Shown here piece by piece: positions 50,401 to 64,000 of a stretch of 64,000 nt of DNA (positions are counted from its first letter, which is position 1; each line of letters begins with the position of its first letter). This stretch comes from Tubiluchus corallicola. Taxonomy: Eukaryota; Priapulida; Priapulimorpha; Priapulimorphida; Tubiluchidae. The DNA is taken from the NCBI GenBank assembly GCA_030141605.1, contig JAQGDQ010000091.1:186001-250000 (forward strand), in the 5' to 3' direction. The translations under genes and the position numbers were made by a program. Below the pieces are notes generated by a model, which was not told the DNA's origin, did not search any database, and saw only the letters and a list, made by a program, of their open reading frames with translations.

Positions 50401-50977
50401 ACTTGTTACATAAGGAAACTCACGGTAAATTACCTACTGTTATCGCCGTACCATCAGATAAGGTTAACACTACGTAAAGAGAGACGGGTAGAAGCCTGAC
50501 CTATTATTATCTAGACTGGCATAACTTAACAAATACTATTATTTAGAGCAGCCTACTCAGACGTTCCGCCACTTTCATTATTCATCATAGTGATAAGAAT
50601 AACTGCTTTTTTTGTGGACTAAGAGCGCAACTACAGCTTTATGTCAGTGTCGCAGTTGCCAAGTGTTATTTGTTAAGGTTCTTAATTTTTAGTATTTTTG
50701 CAGTCACTCGCTTGCGAAGTAATTCCACAAAGCCGTTTATTTTTGCTGTGATGCTCTAGACCCAATAACTCATGTTATAAGTTTCTAATTAGTTTTTAAT
50801 ATCGTGACGTCACTACGTATTCTAAATGTTTGGGGTAAAATAGCGATGCAAAGCAACGATAAACCTTGTTCTAAATGACGTGTCTAAACAGTTTGGCAGA
50901 AAACTCAATAAGCGAGTAACTCAATGCTTCACATTACAGTCTAGTTTGTAATTTAGCTTCTGTTTTTGCAGAAAGTA
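47483..50977. other. Spacer between genes 2 and 3
   Basis: Contains the gene 2 3' UTR. I see no coding region, repeat or RNA gene that I can support in the rest. A strong acceptor at 50971, six bases before the gene 3 ATG, means that a non-coding 5' exon of gene 3 probably lies in this spacer, or that a spliced leader is added there. Confidence 0.5.
47698..47703 (+). terminator. Candidate gene 2 polyadenylation signal
   Basis: ATTAAA followed by GT-rich sequence, about 216 bases after the stop. An AATAAA at 48030-48035 is the alternative. Confidence 0.4.

Positions 50978-64000
<13,023 letters not shown>

Overview
This is nuclear DNA from a non-vertebrate animal. It is AT-rich and split by many GT-AG introns of about 0.2 to 3.6 kb. 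It also carries long trinucleotide microsatellites and decayed LINE-type retrotransposons. The genus cannot be read from the sequence. The main genes are animal chitin synthases without a myosin head. That fits a lophotrochozoan, cnidarian or another marine invertebrate better than a vertebrate, but this is inference.

Layout. 1-4036: two decayed minus-strand non-LTR retrotransposon copies, the second ending in an (ATT)n tail. 4037-7829: gene-poor flank with a TATA-like box. 7830-27110: chitin synthase gene 1, 19 coding exons, about 1754 residues. 27111-30038: spacer. 30039-47482: chitin synthase gene 2, 20 coding exons, about 1736 residues. 47483-50977: spacer. 50978-64000: chitin synthase gene 3, 11 coding exons visible, cut by the window edge before its EDR and QRRRW exons. 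I rebuilt all exons by hand from splice sites and reading phase. The phases close without error in all three genes, and the exon borders correspond from one gene to the next.

How the genes work together. All three lie on the plus strand in one head-to-tail array and encode family-2 glycosyltransferases of the chitin synthase type. The order of parts is the same in each: N-terminal multi-pass membrane block, catalytic block (CATMWHE, LDGDVDF, EDRW, QRRRW), five membrane segments, SWGTRE, a Cys-containing charged linker, two more membrane segments and a cytoplasmic tail. Gene 3 has its own longer N-terminus. The copies probably make chitin from UDP-GlcNAc in different tissues or layers (inference).

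The most notable structures are signs of recent exchange and decay within the array. One exon is 95.5% identical between genes 1 and 2 while the next exon is 78% (hand counts), which looks like gene conversion. Intron 9 of gene 2 holds a dead copy of exon 3 with its intron flank, followed by a 123-bp tandem duplication that copies the exon 10 acceptor and first codons; the upstream acceptor has been lost. Three dispersed repeat families are shared between introns of different genes. I found no convincing complete RNA gene, no CRISPR array and no clearly unknown protein-coding system.
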